Origin: Solibacillus sp. FSL R5-0449
Lineage (GTDB): Bacteria; Bacillota; Bacilli; Bacillales_A; Planococcaceae
DNA length: 56,500 bases
Direction: 5' to 3'
Assembly (NCBI RefSeq): GCF_037975215.1
Contig: NZ_CP150239.1
Coordinates: forward strand, 47,501 to 104,000
The notes under the pieces are model-generated. The model was not told the DNA's origin, made no database searches, and saw only the letters and a program-made list of their open reading frames with translations. The position numbers and the translations under genes were made by a program. Shown piece after piece: positions 23,021 through 31,942 of the stretch. Position 1 is the first letter of the stretch. Each line of letters begins with the position of its first letter.

Positions 23021-23980
23021 ATGCCGTATCAATACGCTGACTCAAAATTAAAAATCTTCTCATTAAATTCTAACAATCCACTTGCCAAAGAGATTGCTGA
23101 TGAAATGGGTCTAGAACTAGGGAAATCATCCGTTAAACACTTCAGTGATGGAGAAGTCCAAATTAGCATTGAAGAAAGTATTCGAGGAATGGATGTATTT
23201 ATCGTTCAATCTACTTCTGCACCTGTAAATGAGCATTTAATGGAACTTTTAATTATGATTGATGCTGTTAAACGTGCGTCTGCTCGTACAGTAAACGTTG
23301 TTATGCCTTACTATGGCTATGCACGTCAAGACCGTAAAGCAAAAGCGCGTGAACCAATCACTGCTAAATTAGTAGCAAACTTACTTGAAACTGCCGGTGC
23401 AACTCGTGTAATCGTATTGGATTTACATGCACCTCAAATTCAAGGTTTCTTTGATATTTTAATCGACCATTTAGTGGCTGTACCACTACTTGCTGAACAT
23501 TTCGGAACAAAAGGTTTCAATGAAGAGGAATTGGTTATTGTTTCTCCAGACCACGGTGGTGTAACTCGTGCGCGTAAATTAGCAGAGCGCTTAAAAGCTC
23601 CGATCGCTATTATCGATAAGCGTCGTCCAAAACCGAACGTGGCAGAAGTAATGAACATTGTTGGTAATGTAGAAGGTAAAGTATGTATTTTAATCGATGA
23701 TATTATCGATACGGCAGGTACGATTACGATTGGTGCAGAGGCATTAATTAAGAGCGGTGCTAAAGAAGTTTACGCATGTTGTTCACACCCTGTATTATCA
23801 GGTCCGGCAATTGAGCGTATTGAAAATTCTCCGATTAAGGAATTAGTTGTAACAAACACAATTCAATTATCTGAAGAAAAATTATCTCCAAAAATTCAAC
23901 AACTATCAGTTGCGAAATTAATGGCAGATGCAATCTCACGTATTTACGAAAACAAATCTGTTAGTACATTATTTGACTAA
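23021..23980 (+). CDS. prs: ribose-phosphate pyrophosphokinase
   Basis: Makes PRPP from ribose-5-phosphate and ATP, the precursor for purines, pyrimidines, His, Trp and NAD. 319 residues, class [13 protein letters not shown] near 98-109, [15 protein letters not shown] near 173-187, and the PRPP-binding loop [13 protein letters not shown] near 219-231. Strong AGGAGG. Its product is also the inducer of PurR encoded just upstream. Confidence 0.98.
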   Translation: MPYQYADSKLKIFSLNSNNPLAKEIADEMGLELGKSSVKHFSDGEVQISIEESIRGMDVFIVQSTSAPVNEHLMELLIMIDAVKRASARTVNVVMPYYGYARQDRKAKAREPITAKLVANLLETAGATRVIVLDLHAPQIQGFFDILIDHLVAVPLLAEHFGTKGFNEEELVIVSPDHGGVTRARKLAERLKAPIAIIDKRRPKPNVAEVMNIVGNVEGKVCILIDDIIDTAGTITIGAEALIKSGAKEVYACCSHPVLSGPAIERIENSPIKELVVTNTIQLSEEKLSPKIQQLSVAKLMADAISRIYENKSVSTLFD

Positions 23981-23987
23981 TCGATTG

Positions 23988-24027
23988 CAAACCAGCTTAG
24001 GAATTTTATTTCCTAAGCTGGTTTTTT
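23988..24027 (+). terminator. glmU-prs terminator
   Basis: A perfect 14-bp stem, AACCAGCTTAGGAA/TTCCTAAGCTGGTT, with a 6-base loop and T7 tail. Confidence 0.93.
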
Positions 24028-24082
24028 TATGTCCTATTTTCCCTATATGCAAATATTTGCAAAAAATCTGACAATTTAATAT

Positions 24083-24108
24083 GTTTAGTGTAGACAAGGG
24101 TAGGGTAA
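24083..24108 (+). promoter_or_regulatory. candidate SigB promoter of ctc
   Basis: -35 GTTTAG (24083-24088), a 14-base spacer, and -10 GGGTAA (24103-24108), each one base from the SigB consensus GTTTAA/GGGTAT. B. subtilis ctc is a classical SigB general-stress gene with the same spacing. Confidence 0.65.
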
Positions 24109-24147
24109 ATGTATCTTTGTATAATTAATTAAGGGGGACGATGGAAT

Positions 24148-24801
24148 ATGACTACAGTATTACAAGCAACTAAGCGAGAAACTGGGAAACGTTCGATATT
24201 AACCCAACTTAGAAATGAAGGCCAATTGGCAGGTGTGCTGTATGGCTATGAAACAGAAACAACACCAATTTCGTTGGATTATAGAGATACTGCTAAAGCA
24301 GTTCAAACATATGGTTCAACAAGCGTGTTTAAAATTGAAGTAGGCGGGAAAAGAGTAAATGCAGTACTTACTGATATCCAACGTGATGCACTAAAAGGAC
24401 ATGTGAAGCATGTTGACTTCCTTGCTATCAATATGAAAGAAGAACTTGAGGTGGATGTTCCAATCGCATTAATCGGAACTTCAGTTGGTGTTAAAGAAGG
24501 TGGAGTCATTACTCAACCTAACCATACATTGAAAATTAAAGTGAATCCAAGTGAAATTCCAGACACAATTGAAATCGATGTATCCGAATTAGCAGTTGGT
24601 GAATCGTTATCTGTGGGTAATGTGCGTGATCAATTTACAGCGTTTACGATTGTAGATAATGATGACTTTACATTAGCAACGGTAACACCGCCAGCAGCAC
24701 CAGTTGAAGATGTTGATGCAGATGCAGAGAATGTAACAGCCGATGATCTTGATGCAACGGGAGAAAAATTATCGCCTGAAAAACCAGGTAGAGAAGATTA
24801 A
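24148..24801 (+). CDS. ctc: ribosomal protein bL25/general stress protein Ctc
   Basis: 217 residues: an N-terminal L25 5S-rRNA-binding domain (about 1-95, KRETGKRSILTQLRNEGQLAGVLYG) and the C-terminal TL5/CTC beta domain (about 96-185, EVDVPIALIGTSVGVKEGG). An acidic Asp/Glu-rich tail follows (about 190-217). Binds 5S rRNA in the large subunit and is stress-induced in Bacillus. Slightly longer than the ~204-residue B. subtilis protein because of the tail. A candidate SigB promoter precedes it. Confidence 0.95.
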   Translation: MTTVLQATKRETGKRSILTQLRNEGQLAGVLYGYETETTPISLDYRDTAKAVQTYGSTSVFKIEVGGKRVNAVLTDIQRDALKGHVKHVDFLAINMKEELEVDVPIALIGTSVGVKEGGVITQPNHTLKIKVNPSEIPDTIEIDVSELAVGESLSVGNVRDQFTAFTIVDNDDFTLATVTPPAAPVEDVDADAENVTADDLDATGEKLSPEKPGRED

Positions 24802-24814
24802 GCAATTGGACAGG

Positions 24815-24842
24815 CCGCTCTATTATATAGAGCGGTTTTTTA
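24815..24842 (+). terminator. ctc terminator
   Basis: A perfect 9-bp stem CCGCTCTAT/ATAGAGCGG with a 3-base loop and a T6 tail. Confidence 0.92.
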
Positions 24843-24858
24843 ATGCCGAAAAAATACT

Positions 24859-24886
24859 TCGACATCCGAAAGAAAATAAGTATAAT
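24859..24886 (+). promoter_or_regulatory. possible promoter of the MFS gene
   Basis: -35-like TCGACA (24859-24864), a 16-base spacer, and a perfect TATAAT (24881-24886), 42 bases before the start codon. Confidence 0.5.
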
Positions 24887-24928
24887 AAGATGGAGATGAG
24901 TAAATATTATGAATAATTAGAGGTCTTT

Positions 24929-26140
24929 ATGAGAACACATAATGAAAAAATGAGTATTTATCACGGGATGGCATCTGCTGTTGCACAAAATACTTCAAAC
25001 AGTTATATCCCGATTTTTGCAATGATGATTCTTGGTGCGACGAACTATCAAGTGGGATTGATCAGTTCCTTGCCACCGCTAATTACACTGCTTATGACAT
25101 TGCCGGCTGCCATTTTATTAAACCGTGCATTCGAGCAAAAAAGGCTTGTTGCTTTCTCTGTATTGGCAGCACGCTTTGTTTTTCTGTTAATTGCCTTCAT
25201 CAGTTATGTGCCGGGAAGTTTTGGTTCATGGTTGCTGCTTGGTCTGATTGCTGCGATGAGCGTCCCGAATACGATGGCTAATATGGGCTGGCAGTCTTTT
25301 ATCGGGAATATTATTGAGGAATCACGGCGAGCCCAGTTTTTCAGTGATCGCAATCGCTTGCTGACAGTCGTAGGCTTATTCGTTACATTAACAATCGGCA
25401 TTGTCATGAAAGACATGACCTCCAACAGGATAGCTTATCAAATACTGTTCATGTTTACATTTGTAGTCGGAATTGTGGAGCTTTATTTTTTACTAAAGCA
25501 TGATGAACCGGAGCGTGAACTGAATACAGAAAAGAAACGCGCAATGGATTGGTCAATATTTAAAAACAATAAATATGTTCTGTTTTTAATTGTTGCACTT
25601 GTATTTAACTTTGGCTGGCAAATGGCATGGGGTGTTTTCAATATTTATAATGTCCGTTATGCGGAAGCAACGATTTTTTGGATTAGTATGTTCAATGTCG
25701 CCAATATGATTGCACAAATCTTTTCATTTTCGCTTTGGCGTAAATGGTCGCAAAAATATGGCAATATGAGTGTGTTCGTCTGGGTTGCTTTTGGTATGTC
25801 GACAGCGCCATTGCTGATGGTTTTATCGACTAACCTGTATTATTTAGCCGCGATGTCCTTTCTTTCAGGCCTATTTGTTTCAGGGACGGTTTTAATATTA
25901 TTTAATTTATTGCTGGAAAATTCACCGCAGGAAGTCCGCACATATTGTATTACGACTTACAATGTGCTGCTTGCCTTCATCGCCTTTTCTTCTCCGCAAA
26001 TCGGAATTTGGCTGCTGGAAACCTACTCGATGGAAACAGCGATGTATTTGTCGACAGCCGTTCGCTTTTTCGCAGCAGTAGGATTTTTGTTGCTGTACAT
26101 TGTAAGGAAAATTCGTGCAAGATCATTGGCTCAATACTAG
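24929..26140 (+). CDS. MFS transporter of unknown substrate
   Basis: A 403-residue major facilitator superfamily permease with about 12 hydrophobic segments in two halves split by a charged loop near 192-210 (EPERELNTEKKRAMDW). The first half has an RRAQFFSDRNRL loop near 134-145. I cannot name a substrate; it could be an efflux or sugar/peptide-type MFS. It is not present between ctc and pth in B. subtilis, so it is an insertion in this lineage. The ATG at 24929 has no strong Shine-Dalgarno (AGAGGTC lies nine bases upstream). No separate terminator follows; pth begins 72 bases on. Confidence 0.85.
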   Translation: MRTHNEKMSIYHGMASAVAQNTSNSYIPIFAMMILGATNYQVGLISSLPPLITLLMTLPAAILLNRAFEQKRLVAFSVLAARFVFLLIAFISYVPGSFGSWLLLGLIAAMSVPNTMANMGWQSFIGNIIEESRRAQFFSDRNRLLTVVGLFVTLTIGIVMKDMTSNRIAYQILFMFTFVVGIVELYFLLKHDEPERELNTEKKRAMDWSIFKNNKYVLFLIVALVFNFGWQMAWGVFNIYNVRYAEATIFWISMFNVANMIAQIFSFSLWRKWSQKYGNMSVFVWVAFGMSTAPLLMVLSTNLYYLAAMSFLSGLFVSGTVLILFNLLLENSPQEVRTYCITTYNVLLAFIAFSSPQIGIWLLETYSMETAMYLSTAVRFFAAVGFLLLYIVRKIRARSLAQY

Positions 26141-26212
26141 GGGACGATACATACTTTTCAGAAGGATATATGATAAAATAAAGGCGATTAGAGAAAAAGG
26201 ATGCGATTACTA

Positions 26213-26776
26213 GTGAAATTAATTATTGGTTTAGGAAATCCGGGAAAACCATATGAACATACACGCCATAATATAGGTTTTGATGTGATTGATGAATTAG
26301 CCGATCGATGGAATGCACCATTAAACCAAACTAAATTTAATGGTATGTATGCAACAGTTCATCGTCCTGAAGGAAAAGTCATTTTATTGAAGCCATTAAC
26401 ATATATGAATTTATCAGGAGAATGTGTTAGACCTCTAATGGATTATTTTGATATAGAAATTGAAGATATTATTGTTATTTATGATGATTTAGATCTGGAA
26501 ACGGGTAAGTTAAGATTACGCGGCAAAGGAAGTGCCGGTGGACATAACGGAATTAAGTCATTAATTCAGCACTTGGGAACACAGGAATTTAACCGAATCC
26601 GTGTCGGAGTAAGCCGTCCGCCAGCAGGTATGAAAGTTGCGGACTACGTATTGGCCAAATTTTCAAAAGAGGATCAGCCAATTGTAAAAGAAGCTGTCGA
26701 AAAGAGCTGTGATGCTGTGGAAACAGCTTTAACAAAGCCGTTCTTAGAAGTTATGAATAAATTTAACGGCGCATAA
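26213..26776 (+). CDS. pth: peptidyl-tRNA hydrolase
   Basis: Releases tRNA from peptidyl-tRNAs dropped by ribosomes (SpoVC in B. subtilis). 187 residues. [22 protein letters not shown] with the catalytic His near 20, [10 protein letters not shown] near 65-74, [26 protein letters not shown] near 94-119 (seen in shorter motifs DDLDL and GSAGGHNG). I prefer GTG 26213, aligned with the family start; an in-frame ATG at 26201 directly abuts the Shine-Dalgarno AAAAAGG and would add four residues. Confidence 0.96.
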   Translation: MKLIIGLGNPGKPYEHTRHNIGFDVIDELADRWNAPLNQTKFNGMYATVHRPEGKVILLKPLTYMNLSGECVRPLMDYFDIEIEDIIVIYDDLDLETGKLRLRGKGSAGGHNGIKSLIQHLGTQEFNRIRVGVSRPPAGMKVADYVLAKFSKEDQPIVKEAVEKSCDAVETALTKPFLEVMNKFNGA

Positions 26777-26835
26777 TTTAATCAAAAAATGGTTAGACTT
26801 TAATATACATAAGTGTTTAAAGGAGGCCATGGGAG

Positions 26836-27063
26836 ATGCCTGTACGCTACCGCTGTAGACATTGTGAGGTAGAGATTGGTACTTTGCCTTTCGATGCAGA
26901 AGAAACGGTTCAAAAGCTTCATCTGTTTGAAATAGGTGAAATCGATGAATTCATCAAAAAAAATGAACGGGGAGAAACGACCGTTTACAGCATTTGTGAG
27001 CATTGTGAAGAATCATTGCGTCAGTTTCCCGATTACTATGCGTTAAAAAGATGGTTACAGTAG
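26836..27063 (+). CDS. fin: anti-sigma-F factor Fin
   Basis: A 75-residue zinc-binding protein. In B. subtilis Fin (YabK) is made in the forespore and inhibits SigF to permit the switch to SigG. Two CxxC pairs are seen: CRHC at about 6-9 and CEHC near 54-57. The rest matches the family (FDAEETVQKLHLFEIGEI). AAAGGAGG precedes. Located between pth and mfd, exactly as in B. subtilis. Confidence 0.92.
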   Translation: MPVRYRCRHCEVEIGTLPFDAEETVQKLHLFEIGEIDEFIKKNERGETTVYSICEHCEESLRQFPDYYALKRWLQ

Positions 27064-27070
27064 AGGAGTT

Positions 27071-27103
27071 GCTTTGGTCGCATAAACTGCGCCAAGGCTT
27101 TTT
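27071..27103 (+). terminator. terminator after fin
   Basis: GCTTTGG-CGCA pairs with TGCG-CAAGGC (one mismatch) around TAAAC, with a T5 tail. Confidence 0.75.
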
Positions 27104-27147
27104 CCATTTACGTTTTCAATTATCGAAAAAGAGAAGGGGGACTAGAC

Positions 27148-30100
27148 GTGGATACGATACATCAAATATTTAAAAAAGATAAACAGATTGATAATATGAT
27201 AGACCATATTCAAAAGGGTCAAGCAAACGATCACCTTATTACCGGACTAACGGGAAGCGCAAGACCTGCATTGATCCATACAATCTATCAAGAGACAAAT
27301 AAATCGATTTATATCGTGTCCTCAAATCTATTGCAGGCACAAAAGTTAGTAGATGATTTGACTGCATTAGTTGGTGAAGGGCATGTTCATTATTATCCTG
27401 CCGAGGAGTTTATCGCTGCAAATATGACGACGTCTTCCCATGAGCTGCGTGCACAGCGTATCGCTACAATAGGCCGTTTAGTCAATCAGGAGCGCGGAAT
27501 CTATATTATTCCGGCTGCAGGTATGCGCAGCATTCTAAGCTCACCCGAAAAGTGGCTTGGTTACGAACTTAACACCTCCATTGGTCAGGATGTCGACATC
27601 ACTATTTGGTTGGATAAGCTTGTTGAAATGGGCTATACGAGAAGTGAAATGGTTACAACGCCAGGTGAGTTTGCGATGCGCGGCGGAATTTTGGATATTT
27701 ATCCACCATACGCACAAGACCCGATCCGTATCGAGTTGTTTGATACGGAAGTGGATTCAATTCGTACTTTTTCTGCCGACAATCAGCGCTCAATTGAAAA
27801 ATTAAATAAAATTAAAATTTTCCCTGCCGCAGAACTTCTTTTAACGAAAGAAGAGCGTATAAAACTTGCAGAACGTCTGGAAGAATCATTGGCTGCTAGT
27901 TTAAAAAAGGTGCGTAAAAAGGAAACACAGGAATTGCTCATGCAAAATATTCAGCATGATATTGAGCTGCTGAGGCTTGGTCATCTGCCGGATCATATCG
28001 CAAAATATGGCTCGCTCTTATTTGAGAAGCAGTATTTTTTAGGCGATTACTTTAAAGAAGATGGTCTTGTTTTATTTGATGAACTCGGTCGTATTCAGGA
28101 AGTGATGGAAGCCTGGGAACGTGAAGAAAATGAATGGTTTATTTCATTGATTGAAGGCGGCAAAATGCTTCATGATGTAAAGCCATCCTATTCATTAAAA
28201 GAAGTACTTTCAATGCTGAAACAGCAGAAAATGTATTTCGCATTATTCACAAGAACATTTGCCGGCATCACACTTAAAAAGACGATCAACATTTCATGTA
28301 AACCGATGCAGCAATTCCACGGTCAAATTGCTTTGCTGCAAAATGAGATCGAACGTTGGTCAAACGACAAGTTCATTGTATTATTTACAGCGAGTTCGGA
28401 AAGCCGGATAAAGGCGATGCAGAATTTACTGAATGACTACCATATCGCGTCAACAATCGGTTATGCCGATGCACCGGGTATTTATTTAGTCAATACGCCA
28501 TTGTCGTCAGGTTTTGAGCTGCCATTACAGAAAATAGCGGTTGTTACGGATGATGAGCTCTTTAAACAGCAGGCAAAGAAAAAATCACGCCCGCAGCAAA
28601 TGACAAATGCTGAGCGGATCAAGTCATATACTGAAATTAAATCAGGCGACTATGTTGTACACGTACATCATGGGATCGGAAAATATATTGGTATTGAAAC
28701 ACTTGTTGTGAATGGTACACATCAAGATTATTTGCATGTACGATACCGTGAAGATGACAAGTTATATGTACCTGTCGATCAAATCGAACTGATTCAGCGT
28801 TATGTACCATCCGGTGAAAAAGAACCGAAACTTCATAAACTCGGCGGCACGGAATGGAAGAAAACACATAAGAAAGTTTCGAATGCAGTACAGGATATTG
28901 CAGATGATTTAATCAAACTTTATGCAAAACGGGAAGCAGAAAAAGGTTATGCCTTTTCTCCGGATTCGGATGAACAACGAAGTTTCGAGGCGGCTTTCCC
29001 GTATGAGGAAACAGAAGATCAATTACGTACTATTGCTGAAGTGAAAAAGGATATGGAACGGGAACGTCCAATGGATCGCCTCGTTTGCGGTGATGTAGGA
29101 TACGGAAAGACGGAAGTTGCTATTCGTGCTGCATTTAAAGCTATTTTAGATGGCAAACAAGTGGCTTTTTTAGTGCCGACTACGATTTTGGCACAACAGC
29201 ACTATGAAACGATCTCAAAGCGTTTTGAGGACTATGCAATCAATGTAGGACTGCTTAGCCGGTTCCGCTCGAAAAAGCAGCAAACAGATACGTTAAAAGG
29301 CTTAAAAGAAGGTACAGTGGATATGGTGATTGGTACACACCGTATTTTATCGAAGGATGTAGTATATCAGGATTTAGGACTGCTTATCGTCGATGAGGAG
29401 CAGCGTTTCGGTGTTACACATAAAGAGAAGATCAAGCAGCTTCGAACGAATGTCGATGTACTGACATTAACAGCAACGCCAATTCCGCGTACACTGCATA
29501 TGTCGATGGTAGGGGTGCGTGACTTGTCTGTTATCGAAACACCGCCACAAAACCGTTTCCCTGTACAAACATATGTAATGGAGCATAACGGAGCCCTTGT
29601 ACGTGAAGCAATTGAACGTGAAATGGCGCGTGGCGGACAAGTGTTCTATTTATATAATCGTGTAGAGGATATTACAAGAAGAGTAGAAGAAATTCAGATG
29701 CTTGTTCCGGATGCACGAGTTGCCTTTGCGCACGGGAAAATGACGGAGGCGAAGCTTGAATCGGTTATTTTATCGTTTATCGAAGGTGAGTATGATGTAC
29801 TTGTCACGACAACGATTATTGAAACAGGTGTAGATATTCCAAATGTAAATACTTTAATTGTCCATGATGCGGATCGTATGGGACTTTCCCAGCTGTATCA
29901 GCTACGAGGACGTGTAGGGCGTTCAAATCGTATTGCCTATGCATATTTTATGTATGAACGTGATAAAGTTCTTACTGAAGTGGCGGAGCAGCGTCTGCAG
30001 GCAGTAAAAGAATTTACGGAATTAGGGTCAGGTTTCAAAATTGCAATGCGTGACTTATCGATTCGTGGTGCAGGGAATTTACTTGGTGCTCAGCAGCATG

Positions 30101-30660
30101 GCTTTATCGATTCAATCGGTTTTGATCTGTACTCGCAAATGCTGGAAGAAGCTGTTGAAGAGCGTCGCACTGGTGTGAAGAGAGAAGAGAAGCAGGATGT
30201 CGAGATTATGCTTCATGTTGATGCGTACATTCCTGATGCGTACATTCCGGATGGCTACCAAAAAATCCAAATGTATAAGCGGATTAAAGCGATGGAACGC
30301 ATAGAGGATTATCTGGAAATTATCGATGAACTGCAAGATCGCTTTGGAGATTTACCGGTTGAAACAGAGCGCCTGATGCGTGTGGCCCGTATGAAAGTTT
30401 GGGCAAAAGAAGCGAATGTGCTTTCAATAAAAGAAAAGCAGCAAATTGTATCTATTATTCTATCAGAAGAAGGAACGGCCAATACAAACGGTGCGCAAAT
30501 CGTTGAGCAATCAATGGAGTTTGGTCGTGCGGTCGGCTTTGGGATGGAAGGAACACAGTTAGTCATTACAGTAGATTACAATAAATGCGGCAATCACCTG
30601 CCATTTGAAGTAGTAGAAAAAATGATGCAAATTATCGCAGCTGCCAAAAAAGAATCATAA
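27148..30660 (+). CDS. mfd: transcription-repair coupling factor Mfd
   Basis: ATP-dependent translocase that removes RNA polymerase stalled at lesions and recruits UvrA. 1170 residues, full length. Order: UvrB-homology region (about 1-350), the RNAP-interaction domain (near 490-560, KSGDYVVHVHHGIGKYIGIE), a RecG-like helicase with Walker A GDVGYGKTEVA near 648-658, DEEQRFGV near 748-755, and RGRVGRSNRIAYAY near 922-935, then the C-terminal D7 domain. GTG start with AGAAGGGGG. In B. subtilis it follows fin in the same order. Confidence 0.98.
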   Translation: MDTIHQIFKKDKQIDNMIDHIQKGQANDHLITGLTGSARPALIHTIYQETNKSIYIVSSNLLQAQKLVDDLTALVGEGHVHYYPAEEFIAANMTTSSHELRAQRIATIGRLVNQERGIYIIPAAGMRSILSSPEKWLGYELNTSIGQDVDITIWLDKLVEMGYTRSEMVTTPGEFAMRGGILDIYPPYAQDPIRIELFDTEVDSIRTFSADNQRSIEKLNKIKIFPAAELLLTKEERIKLAERLEESLAASLKKVRKKETQELLMQNIQHDIELLRLGHLPDHIAKYGSLLFEKQYFLGDYFKEDGLVLFDELGRIQEVMEAWEREENEWFISLIEGGKMLHDVKPSYSLKEVLSMLKQQKMYFALFTRTFAGITLKKTINISCKPMQQFHGQIALLQNEIERWSNDKFIVLFTASSESRIKAMQNLLNDYHIASTIGYADAPGIYLVNTPLSSGFELPLQKIAVVTDDELFKQQAKKKSRPQQMTNAERIKSYTEIKSGDYVVHVHHGIGKYIGIETLVVNGTHQDYLHVRYREDDKLYVPVDQIELIQRYVPSGEKEPKLHKLGGTEWKKTHKKVSNAVQDIADDLIKLYAKREAEKGYAFSPDSDEQRSFEAAFPYEETEDQLRTIAEVKKDMERERPMDRLVCGDVGYGKTEVAIRAAFKAILDGKQVAFLVPTTILAQQHYETISKRFEDYAINVGLLSRFRSKKQQTDTLKGLKEGTVDMVIGTHRILSKDVVYQDLGLLIVDEEQRFGVTHKEKIKQLRTNVDVLTLTATPIPRTLHMSMVGVRDLSVIETPPQNRFPVQTYVMEHNGALVREAIEREMARGGQVFYLYNRVEDITRRVEEIQMLVPDARVAFAHGKMTEAKLESVILSFIEGEYDVLVTTTIIETGVDIPNVNTLIVHDADRMGLSQLYQLRGRVGRSNRIAYAYFMYERDKVLTEVAEQRLQAVKEFTELGSGFKIAMRDLSIRGAGNLLGAQQHGFIDSIGFDLYSQMLEEAVEERRTGVKREEKQDVEIMLHVDAYIPDAYIPDGYQKIQMYKRIKAMERIEDYLEIIDELQDRFGDLPVETERLMRVARMKVWAKEANVLSIKEKQQIVSIILSEEGTANTNGAQIVEQSMEFGRAVGFGMEGTQLVITVDYNKCGNHLPFEVVEKMMQIIAAAKKES

Positions 30661-30661
30661 A

Positions 30662-30712
30662 AAAAGAGAGGGAATCTTAAAAGTATTGGACTTTTAAGAT
30701 TTCCTCTCTTTT
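30662..30712. terminator. bidirectional terminator between mfd and the small minus-strand gene
   Basis: A 22-bp near-perfect stem, AAAAGAGAGG and AATCTTAAAAG pairing with CTTTTAAGATT and CCTCTCTTTT, with A/T tracts on both sides. It can terminate both convergent genes. Confidence 0.9.
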
Positions 30713-30733
30713 ATTTTGGATACAATAAATGAA

Positions 30734-31045
30734 TTACAGGAAAGATTGTTGCACACTATAATGTACTCCGTTCGAATAATTTAAGCGTTGGAGCAGTTCT
30801 TCGCGATTATGATGCTCTTCACGCTTTTCTAAAAACTGTTTTTCTCTTGTAGTGGAGGCAAATACTAAATCGCGCTGACCATTTGACTTTTCAAGGTAAC
30901 GCTTAAAAATGCCATTTTCAAATTTTGAAATAGCTGTTGCACGTTCTTTCGATAAATCAGGGTAATAAGCTAAATGAGTTCCTGCATAATATTGCTGCTG
31001 ACGATATGCATCAGGTGTTGATGTGATAGGATCAACTCTTACCAT
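30734..31045 (-). CDS. conserved-looking hypothetical protein, 103 residues
   Basis: A small soluble protein with no family I recognise. The N-terminus is MVRVDPITSTPDAYRQQQYY with a Tyr/Gln-rich stretch; the middle has RATAISKFENGIFKRYLEK and the C-terminal half is highly charged (TREKQFLEKREEHHNREELL). No signal peptide, membrane segment or Cys. Supported as a real gene by a strong GGAGGTG six bases before the ATG, an uninterrupted frame and a shared terminator. It is convergent with mfd and divergent from spoVT. B. subtilis has no gene here. Sporulation association is possible from context only. Confidence 0.7.
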   Translation of the reverse strand: MVRVDPITSTPDAYRQQQYYAGTHLAYYPDLSKERATAISKFENGIFKRYLEKSNGQRDLVFASTTREKQFLEKREEHHNREELLQRLNYSNGVHYSVQQSFL

Positions 31046-31215
31046 TATTGCACCTCCAAAAAAAACCTGTTTATTTTGTTAATAGCCTTTTTTACAAAAA
31101 TAAAACATAATATGAACGAAAACGTTATAATTTCCTATATCCGTTTACAGAAAATTAGGTAAATCATCATGTTTGTTCCTGCATAGAGAAAAATTATTTT
31201 ATCCGTCTCGAACAA

Positions 31216-31246
31216 TGCATAGTTTCATGTATTTCTTTCCATACTA
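31216..31246 (+). promoter_or_regulatory. SigG promoter of spoVT
   Basis: -35 TGCATA (31216-31221), an 18-base spacer, and -10 CATACTA (31240-31246). Both match the forespore SigG consensus well. B. subtilis spoVT is SigG-controlled. Confidence 0.75.
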
Positions 31247-31291
31247 GGAGCATCATGCTGTGAATTGATGGAAAGTGAGGGAACATGAACG

Positions 31292-31828
31292 ATGAAAGCA
31301 ACAGGAATAGTTCGCCGCATCGATGATTTAGGTCGTGTTGTTATCCCAAAAGAAATTAGAAGAACGCTTCGCATCCGGGAAGGGGATCCCCTTGAAATTT
31401 ATACGGACCGCGAAGGAGAAGTGATTTTAAAAAAATACTCGCCGATTAATGATTTAGGAGAATTCGCACAACAATATGCGGAATCATTATTTGAAACATT
31501 AGGTACCCCGACATTAATAAGTGACCGAGATGAAGTAATTGCTGTTGCAGGCGTTTCGAAAAAAGATTATGTTGCGAGACGTTTAACTGTGTTTGCAGAA
31601 GATATTATTAAAAACAGGTCACCTGTAAGTGAAAAGCTGGAGATGTCGATTGAACTTGTAGCAGGACAGTATGAACAAGTGAAATCGTATTGCATCGTAC
31701 CGATAGTTTCGAATGGAGATCCGATTGGTGCTATTTATTTAATATCACGGGCCCATTTCATCGGTGAAGTAGAGCAAAAAACTGCTGAAACAGCAGCTCA
31801 TTTTTTAGCAAAACAAATGGAAAACTAA
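31292..31828 (+). CDS. spoVT: stage V sporulation regulator SpoVT
   Basis: Forespore DNA-binding regulator of SigG-dependent genes. 178 residues: an N-terminal AbrB-type swapped hairpin (about 1-50, MKATGIVRRIDDLGRVVIPK, EIRRTLRIREGDPLEIYTD) and a C-terminal GAF-like domain (about 55-178). The N-terminal half is paralogous to AbrB encoded earlier in this window. It has its own SigG promoter and terminator. Confidence 0.97.
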   Translation: MKATGIVRRIDDLGRVVIPKEIRRTLRIREGDPLEIYTDREGEVILKKYSPINDLGEFAQQYAESLFETLGTPTLISDRDEVIAVAGVSKKDYVARRLTVFAEDIIKNRSPVSEKLEMSIELVAGQYEQVKSYCIVPIVSNGDPIGAIYLISRAHFIGEVEQKTAETAAHFLAKQMEN

Positions 31829-31837
31829 AATCACTTC

Positions 31838-31867
31838 AAAACGTCCATAGTAATGGGCGTTTTTTTA
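31838..31867 (+). terminator. spoVT terminator
   Basis: AACGTCCAT/ATGGGCGTT around AGTA, followed by T7. Confidence 0.88.
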
Positions 31868-31899
31868 ATTCCTCGAGTAAAATTAGCAAATGGTTTTCA

Positions 31900-31908
31900 T
31901 GATATAAT
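31900..31908 (+). promoter_or_regulatory. extended -10 promoter of yabM
   Basis: TGATATAAT at 31900-31908, a perfect extended -10, lies 34 bases before yabM. No clear -35. Confidence 0.55.
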
Positions 31909-31942
31909 TAGTACATTGTATGAAATAGAGGAAGGAAATAGA

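Noticed and set aside
31853-31942. Longer yabM start
   Set aside because: It would translate the spoVT terminator and the yabM promoter; ATG 31943 has a proper Shine-Dalgarno.
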